64,000 nt of DNA from Psoroptes ovis (lineage: Eukaryota > Arthropoda > Arachnida > Sarcoptiformes > Psoroptidae): assembly GCA_002943765.1 (NCBI GenBank), contig PQWQ01000002.1, positions 1,550,001-1,614,000 on the forward strand. Direction: 5' to 3'. The position numbers and the translations under genes are program-made. Under the pieces are notes generated by a model. It saw only the letters and a program-made list of their open reading frames with translations, was not told where the DNA came from and searched no databases. This document shows positions 48,956 through 58,885 of this stretch, piece after piece. Numbering within the stretch: the stretch's first letter is position 1; each line of letters opens with the position of its first letter.

Positions 48956-49851
48956 ATAGAACTGATCATCAATCAGTCGAATGATGACAGCAAAAAACAA
49001 TTTTGATTTCCATTTGAATTTGAATTCATCCCATAGATAAGAGAAAAAAATTATTTTTGAAAAAAATATATTTGTAAAATTATCACACTTTCATAAGAAA
49101 TGCCGAAAATTGAATTTTCAAATATTATTTAAAAAATTTTTGAAATAAATAAAGTTGAATTATATTTAATTTTTGAATATTGTTTAGTGGATTCATATAA
49201 AATTATGAAAATATTTTCATTTGTATTGCAAAGAAAATATTCTTCTTTTTCTTCCTTATCGAAAGCAAATATATATTCAAATAATTAATGTCAATTGATT
49301 GATTGATTAAGTTAATCTTCATGAGCCAATACTAAAAATATCTGGGATTTGAACTATATGGATTTGCGAATATATTTATTCATTTTTGAATTCCTATAAA
49401 ATAGAAAAAAAATTATGAATTTTTTTACAATTATCAATAATTTAATTATTTAAATTATTCATAAAAATTCAATGATGATAATAATAATTAAATGTACGAA
49501 ATGAATATGTATGTATGTAATAAATATTTAATTTTCATTGTTTTAATATGTATGCATGTAGGTGAACAACTAATCACAATCAATCATAAAAACATTCAAT
49601 CTGACACAATCATTTCCATCTTTTTTTTACACATTAAAATTGAAAAAGATTCGATGAAAATGAGATTAAGGCACTAAATCATTGAAAATAGTATATGAGA
49701 GGAAAAGAGAGAGTGAGAGAACTGAAAGGAATTGATGGTAAATAGGAATAAAGGCAAATAAAGAATCAAAGGTATGTGAAATTGAGGGAAGAAAAAAAAT
49801 TTGTTTTCCATAATTATTTTATAAATTAATGAATCAATGAAATCTAATAAT
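48956..49851. other. Intergenic between HERPUD-type gene and PTP1B-like gene (tail to tail)
   Basis: AT-rich 3' flanks of two convergent genes. A 61-codon frame with an ATG at 49492 has a hydrophobic start but no other support. Confidence 0.5.
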
Positions 49852-51570
49852 TCATCGATTATGATATTTGAAATCAGTTCTCTTATAATAATAAATAGCC
49901 AAACCGAAACAAATGGCTACACCGAAATAAATGGAAAATTTTCTGAAATAATTTTCAAATTTTTTATAAAGTTTTAACCTGTCTTCCATTTCTTTTTGTT
50001 TTCGTTTGATGCGTTGAATGGTTTCCATTGTTCTTCGATTTTTTTCATCACGCTCCAATTTTCTTTGCCGTAAATGTTGCTGTTGCAAAGATTCATTATC
50101 CGTTGAATTTGCGCTGATGACATTATTTTCAATATTCGCATTTCCACTATTATCAGAATTATTATTGACTAGTTGGGTTGTAACGTTTGGCAGCATATTT
50201 TGTTCGCTTATTTCATTTACCGATCTTTCATTATCACTATTATTACTATCAGTATCCGTGTTCACATCATTATCAGAGGAATCAACAATACCGAATGAAC
50301 GTTTGATTTTAACATTTGATTTAGTTGGACTCATTTTATTGTCATTATTATTTACTGATTGTTGCGTTTCATTATTCAAATTGCTTTCATTTCTGTTAAT
50401 TAATTGTTTTGAACCTTGTAATATGGCTAAAAATGAAAAACGTAATTGATCAGATGTTTGTATCAATCCCATTCGATATGTCCGTAACTCCAAAAGAACA
50501 TCTATTATGTTTATTGAATCAAGACATCCATTTTTTTCGATCTAATTTCAATCAAAATTCAAATTAATTCACATTCATTAGATCAAATTCATACCATTAC
50601 AAGACATGAGTCGACAAGGACAACAGTACCAGATCTACCAATACCTGCACTACAATGAATAACTGGCGGCCCATATCGTTCAATATTTAAACAATCCGAT
50701 TGTCTGACGGCTGATAAAAATTCTAAAAATGAGTCACAACTTTTAGGTAAATCAAAATCAGGCCATGATGTGTAATGAAAATGTAAAATTTCTCTCGATG
50801 TTTCACTCTGTATAATAATAACAAATATAATTCAAATCAATAATGGATCAATTTAAAAATGATTTTAAAATATGGTACTTACAATTAAATCATATAAGAT
50901 GAATACTCTTAGCATATAATAATTAAATTTCTCGGCTGATTTTAGTTGAACTTTAAGGCTAACATCATCGAATAATAATTCATCAACATCATTACCGCCA
51001 TCAGGCCAATATTTATGACATTTGATATTACCGCATTCAATTAAATTATTTAGCATTAATATGGCACGTGATTTTTGTTCCCATACCATTAACCAAAAAT
51101 GACCAGATGTATTCGGTAAAGGACCCTTTTTAAAAACGAGAAATTGTCAAAAATTTTTCCGAATTCATTTGAATCTAATTACCTGAGTAAGTATATATTT
51201 TCGATTTGCCAAAGGTACAGCAACATAACTTGCATTTATATAGTTTAAGTTATATCTTTCCAGTACAACACGTGTTTTATCATCTTTAAAAAATAACATG
51301 GAAATTGAATGAAATTCATTTTTATATCTTCATATAATAGCACATACATGGTACAACATCAGTATAGCGATTTAATGGTTTGTTTTCAATTTTTCTGGAT
51401 TCTTTGCTCGGAAATATTCGTGACATCGTATTCATATTCTAAAATTTAGAGAATGAGTCGAAATCAGAGGCTTCAAATTGGACTTGATACAAAACTAATC
51501 ATTCAATACAAACCCTAAATATTTTGCGCCATTTATCATTTTTCTCATAATCATAAAATTCAGCTTCCAT
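49852..51570 (-). CDS. PTP1B/Ptp61F-type tyrosine phosphatase with membrane tail, 464 aa
   Basis: Exons 51514-51570, 51348-51438, 51183-51283, 50883-51125, 50595-50807 and 49852-50541, all in phase. It removes phosphate from tyrosine on receptors and signalling proteins, usually from the ER surface. Motifs: NRYTDVVPYD (phosphotyrosine loop), YINASYVAVP, GPLPNTSGHFWLMVWE, the WPD loop (D181), the catalytic loop HCSAGIGRSG with Cys at residue 216, and the Q loop QTSDQLRFSFLAI. The catalytic Cys is one position from that of human PTP1B (215). After a 140-residue Asn/Ser-rich linker and a charged coiled-coil stretch, the protein ends in a hydrophobic segment (FSIYFGVAICFGLAIYYY) and a short basic tail, a tail anchor as in PTP1B. 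No catalytic residue is missing. Confidence 0.95.
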
Positions 51571-53037
51571 AATTATTTTTGTGATTTGAGAATTATTTTC
51601 AATCTGCTTCAAGTCAATTAAGATATGTGATATGAGATCTAATATAAAGATGAAAGCTTGATCAATTTGAATATTAAAATGTCAACAATTTCAACAGTTC
51701 AAAGTAATTATTTGCATTAATCGATCAGATTAAAATGTTTTTTCATTAAATGTCAAATGTGGAATTTCACTTTTCTTTCATTTTTTTTTTTTAAATTTAA
51801 ATTATTCATCAATGCATTTTTCTTGTTTGAACATAGATTAAACTTTGATTGATATTAATATTTATGCTTGTTTTGAATTTGATGAAACACAGAATGTTTT
51901 ACACTTGGTTTTCTCTTGTATATTCTTTCAAATGTTCATAAATCAACCGAAAAAAAGTATCAACAATTTCAAATCTCTACATTTAAGTTGATTAATTTTT
52001 CAATTTAATTTTAAATTATAATTAAAATTATAATTAAATTAGAATAATTTAATTTTAAAGATTTTTTTTTCCAATGAAATTCAAATCAAAAATATTCATT
52101 AATTTGTTTTTGTTTATTATTTTCCATAAATTAATTCACCAAAAAGAATAAAATTTGAGCGGCGCGATTAAATTATTTTCAATTGTTTACGAATTAAAAA
52201 ATGAGAAATCAAAAAAAAATATGTGCCTCTGTGTGTTCGAATTCTGTTCGATGAAGAAACAGAATGCATATTTTATTTACAAAATCATGTGTTTATATAT
52301 ACATTGCTGGCGACTATTGTCACACAGCTCAATTATATGAACATATTGTGTAGATATAGAATAACATCAGGAACACACATGCTCATTTCACAACATTCGA
52401 CCAATACTATGTGAATAGTCCCTCATTGTTTTTTGCCTTATTCCATTGACATGTATAAATTCGAACATCAGATGGCGTATGCTTCAAATTTCTGTTTTTT
52501 TTTTTTGAATGAAATTCCAATCTAAAGTCGATTCAATATTTTTAACACTAGATTTACCCACGTTTTTTTTTGGCCCATTGAATTTGAATGGCACGCCAGT
52601 CAAAATGACTGTTCTTGGTAAATCTAGTGTTAAATTATTTGAATCAAAAAAAATTATATCAAATGGTTTATTATTTGGTTCCTAATATAATTACAATGTA
52701 AAAATTACATCATAATATGAAGACAATGTTATGGTTTCATTCATTTTATCAATATTATATCATTGCTTTAATTCAAGATTTATTATAAAAACAAAATACA
52801 ATAATTTTTGGATTGTTATGTAAAACGGAAATCCTTATTACAATTCAAAAATAATTATTTTATCAAAAAAAATTGAATCAATTGAAATTGATATTTATAT
52901 CAAAATTTTAAAAAAATTGATCTGTTAGAAGAAAATAGAAATAGAAATACTTATATTTCAGACACAATACCAATGATATTTGATAATAATCCAAACCTGA
53001 TATCAATATGTTAAACAGCAATAATGATGACTGTAAA
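51571..53037. other. Intergenic, contains one MITE
   Basis: Upstream flank of the phosphatase gene on the left. AT-rich with AATTATAA palindromic stretches near 52010-52045. Contains the TTAA-flanked element at 52546-52629. The frames at 52155-52414 overlap each other and lack support. Confidence 0.5.
52546..52629. mobile_element. 84-bp TTAA-flanked MITE, piggyBac-like
   Basis: Perfect 13-bp terminal inverted repeats CACTAGATTTACC / GGTAAATCTAGTG, each next to TTAA (52542-52545 and 52630-52633), the target-site duplication typical of piggyBac transposons. An inner palindrome CAGTCAAAATGACTG lies near the right end. No coding capacity, so it would depend on a transposase elsewhere. Small AT-rich palindromes can arise by chance, but 13 perfect bases plus matching TTAA on both sides are hard to explain otherwise. 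Confidence 0.85.
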
Positions 53038-53322
53038 TTATTTATACTTTTTAACTGGTTCTGTGTGTAATCTATATTTAAATTTTTTATTCTTTACTAA
53101 GCCACGATGATAATCATTGTAACGATGGCCATATCCACCTTTATAACCATTTTCATATAATACTTGCACGTATGGATTAATTGGATAATATAATGTAACA
53201 AATTTCATATCACCAGTGAATAATGATTGACTTTCGGATGATTTTTTACACCAACATCCATTGTTGAACGATATGAATGATATGATTGCAAATAAATAAA
53301 TAAATTTATATTTACTTATCAT
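53038..53322 (-). CDS. Unrecognised small secreted protein, 94 aa
   Basis: Single exon with an ATG start. The first 22 residues form a clear signal peptide (KFIYLFAIISFISF core, then NNGCWCKK). The mature chain is rich in Tyr, Gly and Lys (NPYVQVLYENGYKGGYGHRY) and basic at the C terminus. Two Cys lie close together just after the predicted cleavage site. I recognise no family; a cuticle or secreted-gland product is possible. The gene stands alone between the phosphatase and the FABP pair. Confidence 0.55.
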   Translation of the reverse strand: MISKYKFIYLFAIISFISFNNGCWCKKSSESQSLFTGDMKFVTLYYPINPYVQVLYENGYKGGYGHRYNDYHRGLVKNKKFKYRLHTEPVKKYK

Positions 53323-54311
53323 CTTATATGAATGGAATTGATTTTAACCAAAAAGACCAGTGTGACTGTCGATGAAAATGTCGCCATACTTATTATGAAA
53401 TCATCTTGTTTATATCAATGCATCAATGATCATTCATGTCAAACATGTGTTTAAAATAGAAAATTTCAAGACACTTGTACTTGTTGACAAACGGATCCGA
53501 CATGTCTGGAACTTGTTTTCTCTTTGATCCATAGAAAATATTTTCATGCATACTCAGAAATGAAAATATACCGAAATTTATTGTTGACAAATTATCAGTG
53601 ATAGGCAGTCAACACCAAAAAATATTACATATGCAGGCTTTTATGATAAATAGACATAAATATCACTATTCAGATATCAATTGAATTATCAGTGTATTGC
53701 AAAAAATAAATAATAATCATCGATTACCAACAAAAATATCTTTGCCTATTATCGAATACATTCAATTGAATTTGATTGATGAGTGAAATTCGGATATTTT
53801 CACATTCATGATGATTATGATCAAATATCAGTAATGATCAATTAAAACAATCAATAATTTAAAACTTGCGTGTATAACGTTGCCAACAACATGCGTATAA
53901 CGTGCTATTTTTTTTTAATGTAAAGCACTGTTACACAACACAAAATCAACAGCAAAAATACGTTAATAATTTAGGTACAAAATCATGTCCTTGGATGTTG
54001 TGAAAAATAAACGCATTTTCATGTTCAAAATTTGCTAACAATAAAATTCAATATCTTTCAAAATCTGGCGATACTGTTATATTGACGTATGAATGAATAG
54101 TTATTTTCACGTCGAATCAATACAATGATCGAATGAACACAGCAAATGTGTAATTTTATATAATCAAAAACTCATTTGATTTATTGATTGAATAATAATA
54201 TATTTAAAAAAAATCTCCAAATTTTAAATAACATCAATTATTGAGCTGTTTCGGAGCAATTTTTGGAATTTTTGAAATTCAATGCATTCAAAATGATTTT
54301 GAATTGACATT
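53323..54311. other. Intergenic between the 94-aa gene and FABP1
   Basis: AT-rich. The partial repeat GCGTGTATAACGT / GCGTATAACGTGC near 53870-53910 is the only structure noticed. Confidence 0.5.
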
Positions 54312-54780
54312 TTAAATTCGTTTGTATGTACGTACAGAGGTGACACCGTCACATGATGCAGTCTATGAAAGATGAAAAAAAAAATAATTTGAGAATAAAT
54401 CAAAGGGCAAATAAGATAGAAATATGAACACTTACAACAACAACTTCATCACCGTTGAATTCTCTTACAATTTTCACTTCTTTATCACCGAATTGTGTTT
54501 GGACAAATTTATTATCACCTTCTTTGTTGATAACCGTTTTCACTCGTTTGCCATCAGCACGATCTTCTTCGAATTCTTCACCTAATTTAAATTTGATTTC
54601 AGTATTTTTAAAGGTGCTCAATGAACGGAAGATATATTCATCGCCTTCTTTGGCAACTTCAAATGTTGGTTTCAATGTTTTAGCCGCAGTTTTGACCATA
54701 AAACCGACACCCAATTTATCGAGGAATTCGTCAAATTTTTCTGATTTTTCCAATTTATATTTGCCTTCGATTGATGCCAT
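54312..54780 (-). CDS. Fatty-acid-binding protein, mite allergen group 13, 131 aa
   Basis: Exons 54436-54780 and 54312-54362. A cytosolic lipid carrier of the FABP/lipocalin-like family; in house dust mites this protein is the group 13 allergen. Starts MASIEGKYKLEKSEKFDEFL, continues GVGFMVKTAAKTLKPTFE and ends SVRTYKRI, with the basic R-x-Y pair that binds the fatty-acid carboxylate. Length is the family standard. Only one intron is present, after codon 115 (phase 0), the position of the third intron in canonical FABP genes. The TATA box lies 139 bp upstream. The second paralogue is 1.3 kb away on the same strand. Confidence 0.95.
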
Positions 54781-56088
54781 TGTTCTATTAATTATACTGA
54801 AAATTAAAAATTGATTAGAGTTAGATTAATCAAAGAAAAATGGTTGGTGGAATTATTATATTCACAATTCAAAAAAGTGAAAAATGTGATATGGATGGTT
54901 TGGAAAAAAATGTGCTGCTTTTATATTGAATTCAAAGATGGTGATATGAACATAGACATTGTAATGGTATACACATTGTTAGCATAAGCATCACTTATTC
55001 ACACCACCACCACCACTCTTTTTGCTGCACACATTTTTTCATAGCGGTTTTTACAACTTGTATATGGGGTTAGCAATTCATGGCGAATGACGCTTAGTAA
55101 TTGCCATTAACAATACTGATTTTTATAAAAACCTGGCTTGATTAATCAATTGCTTGGTTGCTGTTAGCGGCAAAACATGACATGGTTCAAATTAATGAAG
55201 ATTATAAATGATAAATTGTTCAAATTTCTTTTTTTATGCCCACCCACCCTCTTTATGCACGAACATTAACATTGTGAAGACTTGATCATATTCATGCGTT
55301 CGTGAGTAGATACATTAATAAGTTGAAATTGATAAATCAAAATTTGTCATTTAATAAATTGAAAAAAATTGAATATGACTCAAATTTAATCAAGAGATGA
55401 TTATTTTGTTCGACTCCCTTGCTACAGTCCATCATTATCATCCATTAATGCGCTGACATCCGCCCTACCAACATAGTCATCTCCATAACCACCATATCGA
55501 CATTGTCAAAGACATATTTGTTTAATATTTATCACAAAATCATTTTAAATCAATTAGAATTTTAGGAACAAATTCAATCATTTTATGTCGAAAGATATAA
55601 GTCAAATCATTCTCAGAAGGTCAAAGTTTATTCCATTCATTCATCAGACAAAACAATTAAAGTTCATTGAATTACAAATTAATTCATTTTTAGCCAAAAA
55701 CCATTAAAAATGCCGAAAATAATCATTAAGTTTTTTTTTCATCTTGTAATTCTCATTTTAGACACTTGAAGATATTATGATTAAACTTACATAAAACAAG
55801 TGTACTTATTGTTTTCGCTTATGTACACACGACAACTAACATAGCAAAAGCGCAACAGTTGCGTTTGAAATACATGTACGTGTCATGTTTAAGATTTTTG
55901 AGCGACTGCATAATCAATCGATCGCAATCATACAATTGATTGTGATTTTCTTGTTTGATCGAGAGAAAATTCTTGGGAAATTAGTTTAGTTTTTTTAGAA
56001 TTTTTTTTCAAGAATAAATTTATTTCATCAAAATAAAGGTTTCTGAATTGAATATGATTCAAATTGAATCCAAACTCTGATTAAAAAT
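54781..56088. other. Intergenic between the two FABP genes
   Basis: FABP1 promoter at the left. A less AT-rich patch at about 55410-55510 is noted in the findings; no gene is supported. Confidence 0.5.
54919..54925 (-). promoter_or_regulatory. TATA box of FABP1
   Basis: TATAAAA on the minus strand, 139 bp upstream of the ATG. Confidence 0.5.
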
Positions 56089-56639
56089 TTATTGTCGTTT
56101 ATAAAAGCGTACACATGTTACACCATTGACTGTAGCTGTTGCCGTTAATCCATCATCGGTAAATTCTCGTACAATTTTCACCTCTTTATCGCCGAATTGT
56201 GTTTGCACCATACGATTATCACCATCCATATTTATGATTGTCTAATCAGATTGATGGAGAAAAAATATTACAATATTTGTGATTATAACAATGATAATCA
56301 AATTGGTGAACTACAAACCTTGACTTTAACATCATCTGCTCGTAATTCTTCAAATTCTTCACCTAATTTGAATTTTATTTCAGTATTTTTGACTGTTGTT
56401 TCGGTTTTCATTGTGTAATAATCACCATCTTTTGTTATGGTTATGACTGGTGTTACGCTTTTGGCTAAATTTCGTTTGACAAAATTGACACCTTTTTAAT
56501 TGGGAAAAAATTTGAAATTAATTTGAATGGATTAAACTTCATGATAAAAATTCAGTAAAATATACTTACCTAATTCTGTCAAAAATTCATTATAATTATC
56601 GGATTTTTCCAATTTATATTTTCCTTCAATTTGGACCAT
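56089..56639 (-). CDS. Second fatty-acid-binding protein, 131 aa
   Basis: Exons 56570-56639, 56319-56491 and 56089-56241, too fragmented to appear as one open frame. Joined: MVQIEGKYKLEKSDNYNEFL at the start, NFVKRNLAKSVTPVITI, the shared block KNTEIKFKLGEEFEE, QTQFGDKEVKIVREF, and the end GVTCVRFYKRQ with the R-x-Y carboxylate-binding pair. It is clearly a duplicate of the neighbouring FABP (tandem, same strand). Introns fall after codons 23/24 (phase 1) and 81 (phase 0), the first and second canonical FABP positions; the third, kept in the neighbour, is absent. Confidence 0.93.
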
Positions 56640-57060
56640 TTTTTCGAATGAATTAGATTTGATGCGAGATTGGAAATGGAAAGTCGATTAATGATTAGAA
56701 TAATAAATTAATGATTATTTAACCGATTGATCAACTTGATCGATATTTATATACTTATTGGTTCAAACGATCGAACAATTATGTATTCATAGAAATCATG
56801 ATTGATTTTCCTAGGTGATTATCATTTTATATCAGCATTCAAGATTCGATACTGATAATCTGAATGACATTAATTATTCATTAGTAAGAGAATGTCTAAA
56901 TTTTTTAGATATTTTTCCAACAAACAGATAAAAATATTTACAATGGGTTTATTGTCAAAAATTTAAGACTCCTTACATGCACAAATATAGCAATGTAATA
57001 ATAATGTCTATGTTGACTTTCTATGATATAAATTCTAATCAAAATCAAATTATTATGATA
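56640..57060. other. Intergenic upstream of FABP2
   Basis: Contains the FABP2 TATA box and AT-rich DNA; nothing else seen. Confidence 0.5.
56744..56751 (-). promoter_or_regulatory. TATA box of FABP2
   Basis: TATAAATA on the minus strand, 105 bp upstream of the ATG; a CCAAT pentamer (56757-56761) lies just upstream. Confidence 0.5.
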
Positions 57061-57219
57061 TCAATCAATATTTGAACATAATGTACGATTTATTTCTATG
57101 ATAAAATTTTTTTGATCAATCGAACCATCGTCTCGATGGTGCATACCACCTTGGATACCGATGATATCAAGCAATTTCGAAAGGAAAATTCCAAATAAAA
57201 TTACACAATCTATTTTCAT
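57061..57219 (-). CDS. Possible 52-aa secreted peptide, unrecognised
   Basis: An ATG-started frame in a local G+C-richer patch. MKIDCVILFGIFLSKLL at the start resembles a signal peptide; the remainder (IQGGMHHRDDGSIDQKN and on to CSNID) is polar with one Cys. The codons look more even than in the chance frames nearby. It may also be a first exon, or a relic. It lies between FABP2 and SELENOF on the same strand. Confidence 0.3.
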   Translation of the reverse strand: MKIDCVILFGIFLSKLLDIIGIQGGMHHRDDGSIDQKNFIIEINRTLCSNID

Positions 57220-57482
57220 TGAAATTAGCGCAAATCAATTAGATTGAAAATATGTTTGTTTGTACACGCGATCAATGAATGATTGAAATCAATTCCCTTC
57301 ATAACAGTTGAAAAGTACCGATTTTCTATCCGAGTACAATAGGTCATCAATTATTGCGAGGATAAAACTATAATTATTTTCAAAACATGGAATTTTTAAT
57401 ATTTTCAATCTTGTACAAATAAATATATTTGTATCTTATGAATCAATTGATAGGATTAGGATTTATTTGAATTATTTCATCG

Positions 57483-58124
57483 TTATGATAGCAAATGTTC
57501 ATCTAAAAATTCTTCAATCGTATCGGTATCCCATTTTTGTATATTCAATTCATCAACGACATTGTGATGCTCATTTAGCAATTTCAATACAGGCAATATT
57601 CCACGCACAAATTTTATCTTGAGATTTGAATATTTTTTTGGTTTATCACCACGGATAAAAGCTATTGTAAAGCAATGAAACAAACATGTAAAAGATTATG
57701 GATTAAACAAAAATCATTGAAAATGAATCTCAAAAACAAACCTTTGATTTGTGGAAAATTTGCAATGTTGCATTCACAATATTCTAATCGTGCGAACGAA
57801 TACTTAGGAACAAAATTGAATTAGATAATATATCATAACTCTTTTAAAAACAAATATTTACTTTCTTCAATTTAGTATCATCTTGACGACAACATTTCAT
57901 ACATGAATCTTTCAATGAGTTGAGATCAAACTTTGCCAGCTCCGAACAACGATTACAATATAATTCTTGACGATTATAACCAAGTTGTTGACATTGTTCA
58001 TCATTCAATTGGTCACATTTTATTATTGTTATGATCACAGATATAAAACAAATTGAATTAATCTATTGAAATGAAAATTATTCATAATTATTTCAATTTA
58101 AATCAACACCCTTACCGTATTCAT
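57483..58124 (-). CDS. SELENOF: SELENOF (Sep15) homologue with Cys instead of Sec, 149 aa
   Basis: Exons 58116-58124 (MNT), 57862-58062, 57742-57802 and 57483-57661; phases agree. SELENOF is a thioredoxin-fold ER protein that binds UDP-glucose:glycoprotein glucosyltransferase and takes part in glycoprotein quality control. The spliced leader MNTINSICFISVIITIIK is a signal peptide. The Cys-rich UGGT-binding part is conserved (CQQLGYN, LYCNRCSELAKFDL, DSCMKCCRQDD), as is the thioredoxin-like half (NFPQIKAFIRGDKPK, IKFVRGILPVLKLL). The redox centre reads EYCECN at residues 77-82, where vertebrates have CGU, so Sec is replaced by Cys81 (TGC). Because no TGA is recoded, no SECIS is needed. Confidence 0.92.
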
Positions 58125-58398
58125 TTATCGATTTTAAGAATTTTTTTCTAATTTTCTAATCAACTAATTTCTTATCATCAAAATAGATCCAGATTGTAAA
58201 AACACGTCAAAAAAAATTTTCTGATAGTCCCCTAAATCTACCTTAACAGTGCCGATTATGTCGAAATAATTTTTTTCTTTTGAAAATATTCATAAAAGAT
58301 AGGATCGAAAAAAGTGATTCAATCAGTTTCCAAAAATTCAGAATTGAATCAAATTCAAATTGATTTCTATTTTCTTTCTCTGCCTAAAATAGAGCACA
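58125..58398. promoter_or_regulatory. Shared 5' region of SELENOF and mRpS17
   Basis: 274 bp between divergent start codons; probably a bidirectional promoter. No TATA box placed. Confidence 0.4.
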
Positions 58399-58731
58399 AT
58401 GTCATCATTAATCATTGGTAAATGTATTTCGACTGCTAAAAAGAATACAATACGTCTCTTAATACCACAATTAAAATTCGATACGTTTCTTAATAAACAT
58501 TTTCGTGAAAATGATACAATATTAGCACATGATGCTGACAATATCTGTAATCCAGGCGATTGGATATTGTTGAGAAAATTCAATGAACAATTTCGTTTAG
58601 ATATTGATTATAAAGTTGAAAAAATTATATATAAATCTGGTGAAATTATTGATCCGATTTCGGGGAAAAAATCTTTAGGATACCATTATATGGACGATTA
58701 TGAAAGATTATCACCGAAAAAAATGAAATGA
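58399..58731 (+). CDS. mRpS17: Mitochondrial ribosomal protein mS17 (MRPS17), 110 aa
   Basis: Single exon. Start MSSLIIGKCISTAKKNTIRL and the core LNKHFRENDTILAHDADNICNPGDWILLRKF match the S17 OB-fold, with the mitochondrial-type C terminus (YKSGEIIDPISGKKSLGYHY). It is a little shorter than human MRPS17 (130 aa) at the C end. It binds 12S rRNA in the mitochondrial small subunit. Ends 154 bp from the PRP19 stop on the other strand. Confidence 0.9.
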   Translation: MSSLIIGKCISTAKKNTIRLLIPQLKFDTFLNKHFRENDTILAHDADNICNPGDWILLRKFNEQFRLDIDYKVEKIIYKSGEIIDPISGKKSLGYHYMDDYERLSPKKMK

Positions 58732-58885
58732 AAATCCATTCAATTCTAATTTTGTTTAAACTTTATTCATTTTATTTTTCAATTGAAACACAGTAGATAA
58801 TGTTTAGCTTGTTTTATATGAAGTAAATAATAAAAATGAAATGATTGTGATTAATTTTCGAAAAAATATGAGATGTTTAATTTTA

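Noticed and set aside
49340..49380. GTTCAAATCCC-like T-arm on the minus strand, possible tRNA
   Set aside because: No acceptor stem, D arm or anticodon arm could be folded around it.
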